Source of the DNA: Saxidomus purpurata
Taxonomy: Eukaryota; Mollusca; Bivalvia; Venerida; Veneridae
Reading direction: 5' to 3'
Length of the DNA: 64,000 nt
NCBI GenBank assembly: GCA_022818135.1
Contig: JAFMSR010000008.1
Span: 27,102,767 to 27,166,766 of the forward strand
Shown here: positions 10,101-19,139 of the stretch, piece after piece
Layout of the letters: each line of letters begins with the position of its first letter
Numbering within the stretch: the stretch's first letter is position 1
Notes under the pieces: generated by a model
Seen by the model: the letters and a program-made list of their open reading frames with translations, nothing else
Database searches by the model: none
Told to the model about the DNA's origin: nothing
Program-made: the position numbers and the translations under genes

Positions 10101-12628
10101 GCACACTAGTCAGTTAATACATGTAGATGATAAATATATTCAGTTTAATATGTTTTGGAATAGTGTCCATTAAACCCCCAATACCTTAAATACCTTAAAT
10201 GCAAATTATAAAGAGTACTGATACTTCCTCGCAAAACCGAGGTACATTTAAAAGTGTGTTTAAAATTTCTATCAACTAAATGCATTCAATTTAATTGTTT
10301 GATCATTTTGACTGTTAGCAGAAATTAAACAATTTGAATTGCATTTATTAGCTTGAACCTAATTGTCCAGCAAAATAGGATATCAATATCTGTTCAGGTG
10401 GCGTTCACCGTCTAACAAACAAAGATTTGGAGTTATTGTGCGCAATAATTAGCAATGCGCTGTTACCCATAAAGGCCTGATGCGCAGTTATCGACCATAA
10501 ATGTCTTTCAGTTAATAGAATTTATATTTACAAAAACAAAATCGTGACAAGGGTTGCGAATTACGTCATACTAAACATGGCTGGAAATTGTTTTACCTTC
10601 TTCGTAATTTGGTGGTATCCTGGGATCGTATTTCACCAGTAATTCGTCTATAGTTCGTTGCCTGTATTAAAAGACAGAAAGTAGGAAATATTTAGATATT
10701 CCAATACATTATCGTGCATCTCATAGAATTATTTCATAGTCGTACATACATCTATTTTGTGCTTGAAATAGAACAGAAGAATGAAATCAATGAATACAAA
10801 ATTTAATGTTGTTTAAACGATTTTATTTTTTGTAGCACTTTAAGAACCAGGAACAATTTGAAATGCCCTCCAGGTTTTATTAAAATCGGTACCAAAAGTG
10901 ATTACCTTCTATTGGTATAAATTTGAAGTGGTGCATGTAACAATGCAATAGCAGAAAATGAAATAAACTAATAAGATAAATGATATTTGAATGAGGATAA
11001 TAGGCTATGTGTACCATAAATAAATCATTCGCATAAAGTTTATTACAAATTAAAGCTTTTCAAAAGTTGTTATCATTTGAAGGAATGTCATAAAACAAAC
11101 TTATTAACAACTATATAATATGATAATATTAATTAAAGACAGAAGTCTGTTTATGTACCATACTTATAATTAAAAAGAAGTGGCATGAATTCTAAATTCT
11201 TCGGCTGATGAGAGCGAATGTCTGGTGAATATTCGCCAGACATTTGCTCTTATCTGCCAAACAATGAGGACTTTTGAAGTACTGATTGTGCTTTACGCAC
11301 AGACATTGGTTCGATATTTCTTTACGTTCTTTATAAATTCCCTGTATGAACTTATTATGTTTATTATTTTGTTATTGATGTAACGGCCAAACGTTTTAAA
11401 AACTTTTGAAAATTCTTTCATAGTCTCTTGTTACAATGCCAAACTATTTCAGCCTTACATGTAGCTATTTTCAAAAGTATACACATTTCACTCTGCAATC
11501 ACTTTGTTTTCATCCCAGTATATGCCGCGCATTTAGTTCGTATTTATAACCATCCAACGGTCTACACAATTAAACACAACAACTAATGGAAAGGAAATAG
11601 CAATGCTTATAATATGAACCATAAAGCATGCACTTTTGAAAGCCATAAATCAAACGTTAAAGCACATGTTTCTGCAAAAAGGTAAGCAAGCAATATGTAA
11701 TAAATGCGTTTGTTAAACAGCAATGATATAAATCTTTTAACGGTGCAATTGATTGTTTATTATCAGAGATACATTATATTTATATTAACTAGACAAAAAT
11801 AGAATTTGAAATAAAACGGAAAGTTAACGAGATAACTTCATAATACTTCATCGTTGAATGACATATAAATATTGTAAGCACTTTATTTCTTAGCATCTTT
11901 CTATCTCAAATTTACAAAGTAGCACATTCCTGCAAATAAGAGAGCTGTGAAGATAAAGACAGTTATTAGATGATATAAACAAACTGGCTCGAAATAAAGA
12001 CTAACGAGTTTGTAATAACCACAATGATGTATACATTAAATGATAAATACTTGCAAACACGTTCATGTGAGTCATTAAAGAGTTGCATTTATTATCTGTT
12101 GTGTTACATATCATTAAATGAAGAATGATTACTAGTTTTTTCTTGAGTAACAGATATATCTCTATTCAGAATAATTAATTGTCTGAGCACAACACTTCTT
12201 TTCAGTCGGGTTAAAAAATAGTGTATCTACTAAAACTGTACTATTATGCAACATAATTGCGAAATACCAGGAGCTCTAAGTAATAAAACAATCTTTCAAA
12301 GCGACTACTTTTACATAAAACACCCTATAAAAGGCTGGTGCTTTTGATATATATTTGAGTCCCTGATTTATAATTATTACTATGCAATAAATGCATGTAA
12401 ATTACACTTTAGTCGGCATGTATTATTAGAGCACATTAAGCGACAAAACACTGGGAAAGGTACAACACACAATGTTAACCTGTCAGATTTTGGAACAGTT
12501 TGGTACGGAGACCTTGCACCGGATGTGTTCTGTGACGTATATTTTCCTGACACTTGAGCGTAGATCCCGTCCCACAGTCCCACGACAAGGATCACCTGGA
12601 GAAAGTAGGTAAAGTCACACTTCTTCAT
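291..12628 (-). CDS. Cys-loop ligand-gated ion channel subunit, glycine receptor/GluCl-like (5' part; five coding exons)
   Basis: Pentameric neurotransmitter-gated channel subunit of the plasma membrane, most like the anion-selective glycine and glutamate-gated chloride subfamilies. Joining minus-strand exons 12628-12480, 10661-10597, 7659-7592, 1166-940 and 373-291 keeps one frame across four GT-AG introns (149+65+68+227+83 = 592 nt, 197 codons plus one base). Seen in order: signal peptide (residues about 1-24, ending IYA), N-terminal helix DELLVKYDPRIPPNYEE (55-71), beta strands, loop D FLRQTWNDSRL (101-111), loop A WVPDLFIANEK (133-143), loop E VQYSIR (165-170) and the Cys-loop C177-C191 with YPLD inside. 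By family knowledge the loop D arginine (R103) and loop E serine (S168) contact the agonist carboxylate in glycine and GluCl receptors. FLRQ.WND and FANEK-like motifs favour the glycine-receptor side, but the ligand (glycine, glutamate or other) cannot be settled without loops B and C and the M2 helix, which lie beyond the left edge. Partial in the window, with no frameshift or stop. Confidence 0.93.
374..939 (-). other. Receptor intron between exons 4 and 5
   Basis: 566 bp, GT-AG, AT-rich. No repeat or second coding signal seen. Confidence 0.85.
940..1166 (-). CDS. Receptor coding exon 4: binding loops D, A and E
   Basis: 227 nt between acceptor TTTTCATCACAG|GAT and donor ATAAG|GTATAA; entry phase 0, exit phase 2. 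It encodes residues 95-169 plus two bases of R170. Visible motifs are DYSIGMFLRQTWNDSRL (loop D and the conserved WxD), LDSRLMDSVWVPDLFIANEK (loop A with the family-wide W.PD), FHLVTVPNKLMHIYPEGRVQ and YSIR (loop E). The donor splits the arginine codon after YSI, the ancestral intron position in this family. An NDS sequon at residues 107-109 overlaps loop D. Confidence 0.96.
1167..2050. other. Distal part of receptor intron 3
   Basis: AT-rich intronic sequence up to the TTAA at 2047-2050 that borders the nested transposon. No coding or repeat signal recognised. Confidence 0.7.
2285..2859 (+). repeat. Left inverted arm of the fold-back element
   Basis: It pairs with 5885-6465. The sequence includes GACGTTATTTATGTACATAA, ACGTCGGTTGTACGGAG and GGGGCGTTTTAAATTTATT at its inner end. 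Differences from the partner are single substitutions and small indels, showing modest age. Confidence 0.92.
3222..3420 (+). mobile_element. tRNA-derived SINE inside the fold-back element
   Basis: An A-box-like TGGTCTAGTGGTTAAGCG is followed about 45 bp later by a B-box-like GGATTCGAGCCC, the two internal RNA polymerase III promoter boxes, then a non-tRNA tail with GATGACTAGGTTAACTGATG and CCCGCACCCTCTCCCC. No matching acceptor stem is present, so it is a SINE and not a functional tRNA gene. Confidence 0.65.
4617..4714. repeat. Trinucleotide-rich patch (CTG/CTA/CAA type)
   Basis: Runs of TGCTGC, TACTACTAC, CTGCTGCTG and CAACAACAACAA. It makes low-complexity frames on both strands (poly-Cys/Ser or Ala/Val) that should not be read as proteins. 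Confidence 0.8.
5885..6465 (-). repeat. Right inverted arm of the fold-back element
   Basis: Reverse complement of 2285-2859, beginning AATAAATTTAAAACGCCCC and ending TAGTATCCTTCCACC just before TTAA. Confidence 0.92.
6539..7591. other. Proximal part of receptor intron 3, with an A/T homopolymer patch
   Basis: AT-rich intron. Positions 7115-7211 form a run of T and A homopolymers including about 35 consecutive A, a likely spot for assembly or sequencing uncertainty. A short frame at 6599-6850 has no family resemblance and no splice support. Confidence 0.7.
7592..7659 (-). CDS. Receptor coding exon 3: first beta strands of the ligand-binding domain
   Basis: 68 nt between acceptor TTTTGTTTCAG| and donor AATATG|GTATGC. 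It encodes an aspartate split with exon 2, then residues 73-94: FPVTVLVQLHI and TNIDSISESNM. This is the strand pair 'V.V...I..I.SI.E..M' directly before 'DY' in glycine, GABA and GluCl subunits. The size of 68 nt is, from memory, the size of the equivalent exon in vertebrate glycine and GABA-A receptor genes. Confidence 0.93.
7962..8040. repeat. Two consecutive hairpins
   Basis: GTGGACAGC (7962-7970) pairs with GCTGTCCAC (7985-7993), and GTGTAAATGGT (8010-8020) pairs nearly perfectly with ACCAATTTACAC (8029-8040). Both stems lie directly before the direct repeat that flanks the small insert at 8063. Confidence 0.7.
8063..8144 (+). mobile_element. Short 5'-truncated retroposon tail with 18-bp target duplication
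   Basis: The 82-bp segment is flanked by perfect 18-bp direct repeats CCGCTGGTCATTCGAGGT (8045-8062 and 8145-8162) and ends in (AAATC)n then AAAA. A long perfect target duplication plus a simple 3' tail is the signature of target-primed reverse transcription, so this is probably the truncated 3' end of a SINE or LINE. The body is too short to name. Confidence 0.65.
10597..10661 (-). CDS. Receptor coding exon 2: N-terminal alpha-helix
   Basis: 65 nt between a polypyrimidine acceptor (TTTAATACAG|G) and donor GAAG|GTAAAA. It completes the split arginine and encodes QRTIDELLVKYDPRIPPNYEE (residues 51-71). The pattern 'I..LL..YD.R..P' is the hallmark N-terminal helix and following turn of Cys-loop receptors. 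Entry phase 2 and exit phase 1 match exons 1 and 3 exactly. Confidence 0.92.
10662..12479 (-). other. Receptor intron 1 (coding)
   Basis: 1.8 kb, GT-AG, AT-rich. Apart from the palindrome at 11203-11258 nothing is seen. Confidence 0.75.
11203..11258. repeat. 56-bp near-perfect palindrome
   Basis: It is centred on GAATATTC at 11227-11234. The arm GGCTGATGAGAGCGAATGTC reads back on the other strand with four or five mismatches, two of them symmetric A/A or T/T pairs. It can form a cruciform or a long RNA hairpin. The CTGATGAG start resembles a hammerhead core, but the matching GAAA and third helix are absent. Confidence 0.8.
12480..12628 (-). CDS. Receptor coding exon 1: signal peptide and mature N-terminus
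   Basis: Starts at ATG 12628-12626 and ends at the donor CAG|GTTAAC (last exon base 12480), leaving two bases of an arginine codon. It encodes residues 1-49 plus part of 50. MKK is followed by a hydrophobic stretch (FTYFLQVILVVGLW) and a likely signal-peptidase site after IYA, so the chain is secreted through the ER membrane as expected for this family. A glycosylation sequon NTS lies at residues 34-36. The mature N-terminus before the conserved helix is short and rich in S, T and P, a region that always varies between subunits. The start was chosen because the reading frame upstream would cross a predicted splice acceptor, and the next exon upstream has a stop in that frame. Confidence 0.85.
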
Positions 12629-12652
12629 GGCGCATTGATGTCTATACTTGCC
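12629..12652 (-). promoter_or_regulatory. Receptor 5' leader segment with splice acceptor and start-overlapping uORF
   Basis: An acceptor TACTTTCAG|GG puts the exon start at 12652, leaving 24 nt of leader before the main ATG. Inside it an upstream ATG (12634-12632) opens a six-codon frame, MRHEEV then TGA, which overlaps the main start out of frame. Such overlapping uORFs usually lower initiation at the downstream ATG. The pyrimidine tract before the acceptor is weak, so transcription could instead start just upstream. Confidence 0.5.
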
Positions 12653-12954
12653 CTGAAAGTATATGCAACTCATTAATAGTGTCTATAATATCAGTGCGAC
12701 AGTATGTTTAATTAAACATGTAATATATTGGTTTATGTTATTGTTAACAGTCTTTTTTGGCTCTTAGCCTAGTGAATGCTTATGTTTTAATATAAGAAAG
12801 CAGAAACAGAAATAGTAGTTTTGCTATAGAAACAACTAGTACATATACATGTACGCCGTGCTGCTAAGTCGCAGTTTCCGGACAAAATATTTAAATTCAC
12901 CCTATTTATGATTTTACTAATATTCAAAAGGTAAAAGTAACTGCTATAATAAAG

Positions 12955-13135
12955 AACACCAATATAAATCTAAGTAGGAATTTTGGGAATATCTGTTGCA
13001 AATGTTGGTGAGCTGGGTTTCTAGAATTCAATAAATTCAAAAATATATTCAGATTTATCCTGGAACCTGGTTATTTGACTTTATGTTCTAAGATTTATTA
13101 TCTAAATACAGTTTGAAGAACTTGGTTGTTTCACT
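12955..13135 (-). mobile_element. Diverged fragment of TTAA MITE family A
   Basis: AATCTAAGTAGGAATTTTGG and TGTTGGTGAGCTGGG align with the family body 'ATCTAGGTAGGAATTTGCAG...TGTCGGTTGCAC', and ACAGTTTGAAGAACTTGG matches the segment near the other end. No terminal repeats remain. Confidence 0.45.
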
Positions 13136-13213
13136 AACATCTAAATAGAATTGATATATTTTTCTGCATTCACGATTGTAAGATAACATCATAATTTGAA
13201 AGAGCAAGTGGTT

Positions 13214-13378
13214 CCCCCCCCCCCCCCCCCTGAAAAACTGAAGTAATATCAAACAAGGAACCCCCCCCCCCAAAACCCCCCCCCCCCCAACCCCCCCCCC
13301 CCCCCCCCCCACCCCCCCCCCCCCCCCCCCTCACCCCCCCCCCCCCCCCCACACCCACATTTGCACACACACACATAT
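13214..13378. repeat. Poly-C tracts followed by CA-rich DNA
   Basis: C runs of roughly 10-22 bases broken by AA, A or TCA, then ACACACACACATATACACCACC. The flank AATATCAAACAAGGAA and the downstream ACACCACCAACACAAG recur at 14133-14222, so this is a mutated or expanded copy of the same repeat. Read length through such runs is unreliable. Confidence 0.8.
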
Positions 13379-14132
13379 ACACCACCAACACAAGCCAGCA
13401 CAAAGCAAACACACGGCAAAACGTACATTGACATGGAAGTTATTCAAAGTCCGAAATACTATTTGCTACGGATTTTGCTTTTCAAGGACCATTATCTTTC
13501 CATTCGGATCAGCTTCAAATCACAAGCTTACGACTATCAAGATTGAGTAAAGAACCATACTATTATATTCAAAGTTTATATGTGATATTCTTCAACATAT
13601 AAGTCCGTATACATTACTGGAAAGGTGTCATTAATTAAATGCTGAAATGCACATAATTTGCACAACTGTTAACAACCTTCTTTAATAACATGTATATATA
13701 ATTGCCTTTCATGTTCAAAACAATCACACAGATGGCTACGAAATTTGATTTACACGTCGAAAGTCAGAAAGGTCCAAAAAAGGTCAATAATTATATTTGA
13801 CCGAAATAATTAGAGCATGTAAGATGAGTGAACTAGAGAGAATCGTTCACTATAACACCTAGAATCGATTTTGCACGAAATAATAATTTTCATTGCACTT
13901 TTGGGAAAACACTAAGTCAATAGAACAGACAAATGTCTTTCTGTAAATGTCAGTGCAACTAGTTGGCTATCTTACGTAGTTACCATGTGGTTTTATGTTA
14001 AGCAAATATGTTAAGATTTATCTGCTTTTATCTTTTTGACAGTTAAAATTGATTTTTAAATAGTTTTCGAAGCATTTGTGGAACACAAAGTACAGGCAAC
14101 TAATCGAGAAGCTTTTCACAAAAACAAAAATA

Positions 14133-14222
14133 ATATCAAACAGGGAATGCCACGTACCAAAAACGCAGCCTCCCCAAAACGAGCCCCACAGCACCCAGAA
14201 GTGCACACCACCAACACACACA
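14133..14222 (+). repeat. C/A-rich dispersed repeat
   Basis: AATATCAAACAGGGAATGCC, then C- and A-rich sequence (CCTCCCCAAAACGAGCCCCA) ending ACACCACCAACACACAC. It is the better-preserved partner of 13236-13400. Confidence 0.6.
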
Positions 14223-15437
14223 AGTCTTCCTGTAGTTGTATATACGAACATATCTCAGAGACTAGGAATTATTTGAACCATAGCTTTCTAAAGAAAATGA
14301 GACATTGAGGTAAAAACTAGTATTTGTCGTGTCAGAACAATTCAGTCTTAACTAGTACGTCGTTTAAAAAAATCCTGTCAGTTATGGAGTATGTCTGTTA
14401 TGTCCGTCTTGTACATCACACAAACAAGCTTGAATGTTAGGAAACAGCCACAGAGTAAGTGTCAAGAGACAAAATAATAGGCTATTCGTGTCTTGTTGTA
14501 AGTAAAACACGAATTTCCATGAAAAATGTCATTATTTATACAGCTGTATTTTTACAACACTTGGATATAATACAAAATGTACCATTTTATTTCATATGTT
14601 TTTCAAATGTGTAAGAAGTATATAAAATCATTATACATATTAAGTTATGTAATAACTTTCAACATTGATAAAATAGTGGTCAAATGATTATGCAGCATCA
14701 CTTCAATATTACAAAAATGACCATACCTTGCAAACCAAGAAAACAATCCGGCTAATAGTTGCAAAAAATATCACAAGAAAAGTCTGCACAATCTTCTTTT
14801 TGAATTTTTAGTTTTTCCTGAATGGTTGCTACATGAAGCTAAGAATGTGTGCACACACTGTCTAAATAATATCATCAATATAGATATTAATGTTTTTATC
14901 GACATCGTCGATCCAGTTTTCAAACGTGAGGCGAGATAACCTGTTCTATAATATGCTCAAGATTCAAACGTTTTAGTGAAAAAGAAAATATAGCATTTCA
15001 CAAAGAACTATAAAACAGAAATGATCCAAGATTTAATACCTGGTTTAAAACAACTTCTAGTTCACGCTTTTTCATCAATATATCCTGTCTAAAGCTTATC
15101 ATTCAAACGTTTCTTGCGTCTGATAATAGATTAAAACTGCATTGCTGTATCACAGTACCAAAGTCTTTCATATGCATAGTTAAGTATCTCTAAATTATAT
15201 GCTTTTTAAAGATTTTAAGCACGTTAAAGACACCAAAGGCAACCTTACCTTACATCATTATCGTAAGACAAATTGTAGCTACCTTATGATTACATCATTA
15301 AATGAAAAGATAAACAACATAAAAATATATCCTCAAACAAAATTATGCAAAAACTTATACTGTTACATTGTTTATAGAAAAAACCATGCGCAACAATCGG
15401 AATGTACACTTGATAGAAGCAAATGTTGACTTTTCAC

Positions 15438-15536
15438 CTTCTATACTACATGTAATTGCATTGCCTTCATCGGAGCATACCATGAACCACCGCCAACAGC
15501 CACCTTGAAACACGTTCCTGGCATGTTCATTAATAT
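15438..15536 (-). other. Putative non-coding 5' leader exon of the receptor gene
   Basis: 99 nt, richer in G+C than its surroundings, lies between a strong acceptor (a CTGTGTTTGTGTTTG-type pyrimidine tract then TTAG|) and a good donor GAAG|GTGAAAAG on the minus strand. Spliced to the acceptor at 12652, the receptor frame hits TAG near the end of this exon, so the exon would be leader and the receptor ATG is confirmed as the start. The exon carries its own upstream frame of about 30 codons starting MNMPGTCFKV. One other frame is open across the whole exon (DINEHARNVFQGGCW...), so it could be coding for an unknown protein. Splice signals are seen; membership of the receptor transcript is inferred from order and strand only. 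Confidence 0.45.
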
Positions 15537-16849
15537 CTAATACAAAACAAACACAAACACAGCCTTAGAAGTGTTTTAAAAGTAAAATCCGCTGTTCTGT
15601 GAGTTGATTATACTTTGAAAACCAGATTATAACAAAGTTAATACCTCACGAACGGCAACCAAATGGAAGCATAAATACTTCCAAAACCATATGCTAGATG
15701 TTTTCTTTATAAGAATCACCTGCTTAATGCGTGTAATCAATTTGTTTTATGACGTACAGTTAAAAGTAACCATCATGTCTGCAGCTCTACATAAATGCCA
15801 TTAACAACGGAAACTTGGTCATTGACAAATAAAATAAAATTTAAAACAAATTGTTTTACTATGACATAAATTTACAAAAATACAAGCTTTCGGTAGATGT
15901 ACCAGCGACGGCTTCGACCTTGAAACTGTTTTTTAACACTCATATTTCGAGCACATACAATCATGAATAGACCTATAGATTTGAAAGAAGCATCATTGAA
16001 TCGAAAGGGAGAGTTAATATATACTCTTCTGTCCTAAACTGTATTGGTCGGTACCCATCTTCCAGCTTGTACTGCATCGAAAAATAGAAACTAACCTCTC
16101 ATTCGCTTATAGGTATCATTTATAATTAATACAGAGATCTAAATACCACGTTCTGTGTTATTTATGTGAATGTTAAGTTATTGTTCGTATTGTTATATTT
16201 ATAACACAAGGAAACCAATAATATAAATTGAAAGGAATAAATAATTATATTTATTCATAACTGTATCGAGCAAATCAAGTATCCTTAAATTTTACTCTTA
16301 GATTTCCTTTACTGTATTTCTTCTAGTAGATGTGCATGTTAATGCTGCATAAATTCATAACCGTTGCTGATCGGTAGAGATACAACAATTAAGATAATTA
16401 TTTTTGTATCACATTCTTTGATCTGTTCAACAAGTTCTTCTAAAAAGCAAAATGGCTCACAGATCAATATTATCTATGGAAATGAATCATTTTCATGTAA
16501 GTAAAATCATAAAGATATAACGCATTTTTATAGGAATTTATAAAACAAAACATTGCTTGGAGGTTTTTGTGATTTGAACTAATTCTTGTTCAGTTTCACA
16601 TTAACATCTAATTTTAACGATTCATCATAAATATGCTGATACACGAAAATAGTGCGTTAAGAAATCTTTTCAAATCTGTGAATGTGTTCACATTAGTTTT
16701 TATTAATTTTAAGACTCGTTGAAATCATAAGAAATTAATATCTGCAGCATACTTTATCATACGGGTGTTTCAAGCGCACAATAGAAAAGAAATAAAATTG
16801 TGATGTTAGATAGGAGTCGTGTCCTATATCCTTTATAACTCTGTCAATG
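15537..16849. other. No feature recognised
   Basis: AT-rich DNA upstream of the candidate leader exon. Nothing supportable on either strand. Confidence 0.6.
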
Positions 16850-17030
16850 AAAGGGGGGCTGTGGTATAGATGTTTAGGTGTCTGCCGCTCATCCCGGAGG
16901 TTGCGGGTTCGAACCCCAACAAGGTCACGACTGTACCTCCTCATAAAGACACCAGTACTGCTTTTTCCAGGAAGCGGACTCGAGAGTGACTCCATTAGCT
17001 CAAAGCTTTCTTCACAATCGAGCTAAAATG
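16850..17030 (+). mobile_element. tRNA-derived SINE
   Basis: A-box-like TGTGGTATAGATGTTTAGG and a strong B box GCGGGTTCGAACCCC about 45 bp downstream, then a tail with CACGACTGTACCTCCTCATA and AAGCGGACTCGAGAGTGACT. There is no acceptor-stem pairing around the tRNA-like part, so it is not a working tRNA. The minus-strand frame across it (16735-16995) is a by-product. Confidence 0.7.
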
Positions 17031-17675
17031 AATTAGTATAAGCTAATTTAGTAAATGAATTCGATTAAATATAATTATAACGAAGAAAGGAATTTTCTAG
17101 TTAACAAATTCCATTTAGTAAAATATAACATAGCCGTTTTACAGAAATAAAACAATATCCTGTTAGAAAAATCATTTGCACAAGACAAGCGCATCTTCTT
17201 CAACGTCAAAAATATGTAGATTTCTCTGATTTCTTTCTTCCCATGAACCATTTACTGCCAAAAAGATAAGAGTGGAAATAAAGTTTAATTTTCTTTTTAT
17301 CATCACCAGCCTAAAATGCTTGTAAATATTGTAACTGATATAACTTATTACATAACTTTTTAAACTTGATTATTTTTGTGTGATGACGGTCAGGTTTCTT
17401 ATCGACTTATTCTGTGTGAAAAACTTATATAACATTTATTAAAGCGCTATATTTAAGATTCGTTAAAACTTTCATTTAAACTACACGTCTTAGTCTTGAT
17501 ATATAGCAAATAAAGCCACTTTCAAACATGTTTGAAAATTCTGAAACCTAGCGTAGGGTTTGTATATTGAAGTCTTACCACTTGCAAATATATTTTCAAA
17601 ATAAATATAATTAAATACGAAATATGTTATAGCGACTCTCTTAACAACACTACAGTACAGAACTCAGCACGATAC

Positions 17676-17850
17676 CTGACATTCATCCGACATGCCAAAG
17701 ACCGTTCGATACTAGTATTTAAATCCGTTCACTGATTATTTTTTCTACTATAAAAACAACTTCTTGCTAGCAGTTTCTGCTAGTTAATATTCCTTACATC
17801 AATGAATCTTTGAAAGGGCGATGCTAACAGTATTGGCTTTCTACTGCCAC
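17676..17850 (-). repeat. Repeated module, copy 1 (possible duplicated first exon)
   Basis: On the minus strand it runs from a CCAATACTGTTAGCATCGCC-like block to CATGTCGGATGAATGTCAG|GTATCG, which reads as a splice donor at 17676/17675. It is most similar to the 22.3-kb copy (shared ATTCATTGATGT and CATGTCGGAT). Confidence 0.5.
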
Positions 17851-19139
17851 TTCTATTAAATATTCCACATTTACAAGTAGCTCTCATTTAAACAAGGAAA
17901 CTGTCTTACTGACTGAAATTACCTCAATTGTACTAAAAACATTCCAACTTTTTACATTGATAAGTACATATTGGCAACATAGAGCAGTATTTTTTCCAAT
18001 GGTATTGCAAAAAATAAGAAAGGCTTTCTGGCAACTCGTTTTCTTGAACAAAACAACTTTGAATATGAAAGAAAGGCACATGTCAACATTGTTTCAGAGT
18101 GAATAGAACATGTTTCTATCATTATTCTAGCAATACATTTATGTAACTATATTAGCAAATTCAAAATGATCCTGGGACTTTAAAGGTTATTGCATCATTT
18201 TTCGAAAAAGACTGCTTTTAATTACACAATGTAATCATAATAAACGTATACCTTCAACCGACAATAAATGCATGCGATGTAATATAATGGCTTTTATCGA
18301 CGCTCATAGTTAAAGTTAAATTGAAAATTGAAAAAGACTGTGTTTTAGTAAAAGCTTAATGGAGTGCTTTATCATAGTTTCTAAGTTCAAAGGCATTGAA
18401 TATGCATAATTGAATATCTTTGCAATAGTTCTTTGCTGAACGTTTTTAAGCTTAATGAATAATAAAACTGTGATCCAATCTATACATTTCGATCAGAAAT
18501 CGTATCCTGCATTAGCACATCAGAAAACTATATTAAGCAAATAGATTCATGTGAATTACATGAAAAGTCACTAACGGCATGAAACTGTTATTGTAAGCAT
18601 ATGAATGGTAATCGCATGATAAAATGAACGGTATATAGATTTTAATACAATTAAGTGCAATGATTGTAGCGCTGTCGCTGGTGTAGCGGATGCGCTTGCT
18701 TGTACCAATAAAAGTTGAAATGTTGATTGTTAGGCCGTATTCGCCAATCAAATTATTTCAGTAAACAAATTTTACTCATGATGTTGTCAGGAGATTGAAC
18801 ATGCCGTCAAATTCTTTCAAGACTTATTCATGTTAACAATATATATTTAATTGATCAATTTACTCTTTAATAATGGAAATAAGATGAGACGCTTTCAATC
18901 GCAATCTCAACGTATCTAATATAAAAGTGAAGACAAGCAACTTTCTGTTCAATATTATCTTAGAACATTACACGCTCGTTGGCGGAAACAGCATGTCAAT
19001 CAAACAGAAAAGGAGATCTAAAAGACTGCAACAACCCTCTCCGTAAAAAGGAAGTTTCAATGATTAATGCCACTGAGTGTCATTTTCTCTCAGAGGTGCA
19101 CAGCGTGGAGTTCTAAAAAGCTAAATAAGCAGCTGATCT

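Larger units (their letters stand above)
7660..10596 (-). other. Receptor intron 2
   Basis: 2.9 kb between donor GAAG|GTAAAA and acceptor TTTGTTTCAG. It holds a hairpin cluster and a small retroposed insert near 8.0 kb; the remainder (8163-10596) shows nothing I can support. An ORF at 9129-9329 is a chance frame. Confidence 0.75.
12653..15437 (-). other. Putative leader intron of the receptor gene
   Basis: Region between the candidate leader exon and the signal-peptide exon. Besides the MITE fragment and the C-tract and CA-rich repeats listed separately, no gene signal is present. Frames at 13088-13434 and 14018-14308 are artefacts of low-complexity DNA. Confidence 0.45.

Noticed and set aside
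11203..11258. Hammerhead ribozyme (CTGATGAG start)
   Set aside because: The sequence is a simple palindrome; the GAAA core strand and the third helix with its cleavage site are missing.
13088..13434. Glycine-rich proteins on the minus strand
   Set aside because: Translations of C homopolymers read as GGG codons, in three overlapping frames.
16850..16930. Functional tRNA gene
   Set aside because: A and B boxes are present, but the acceptor stem does not pair and a SINE tail follows. The same applies to 3222, 26193 and 35556 (minus).
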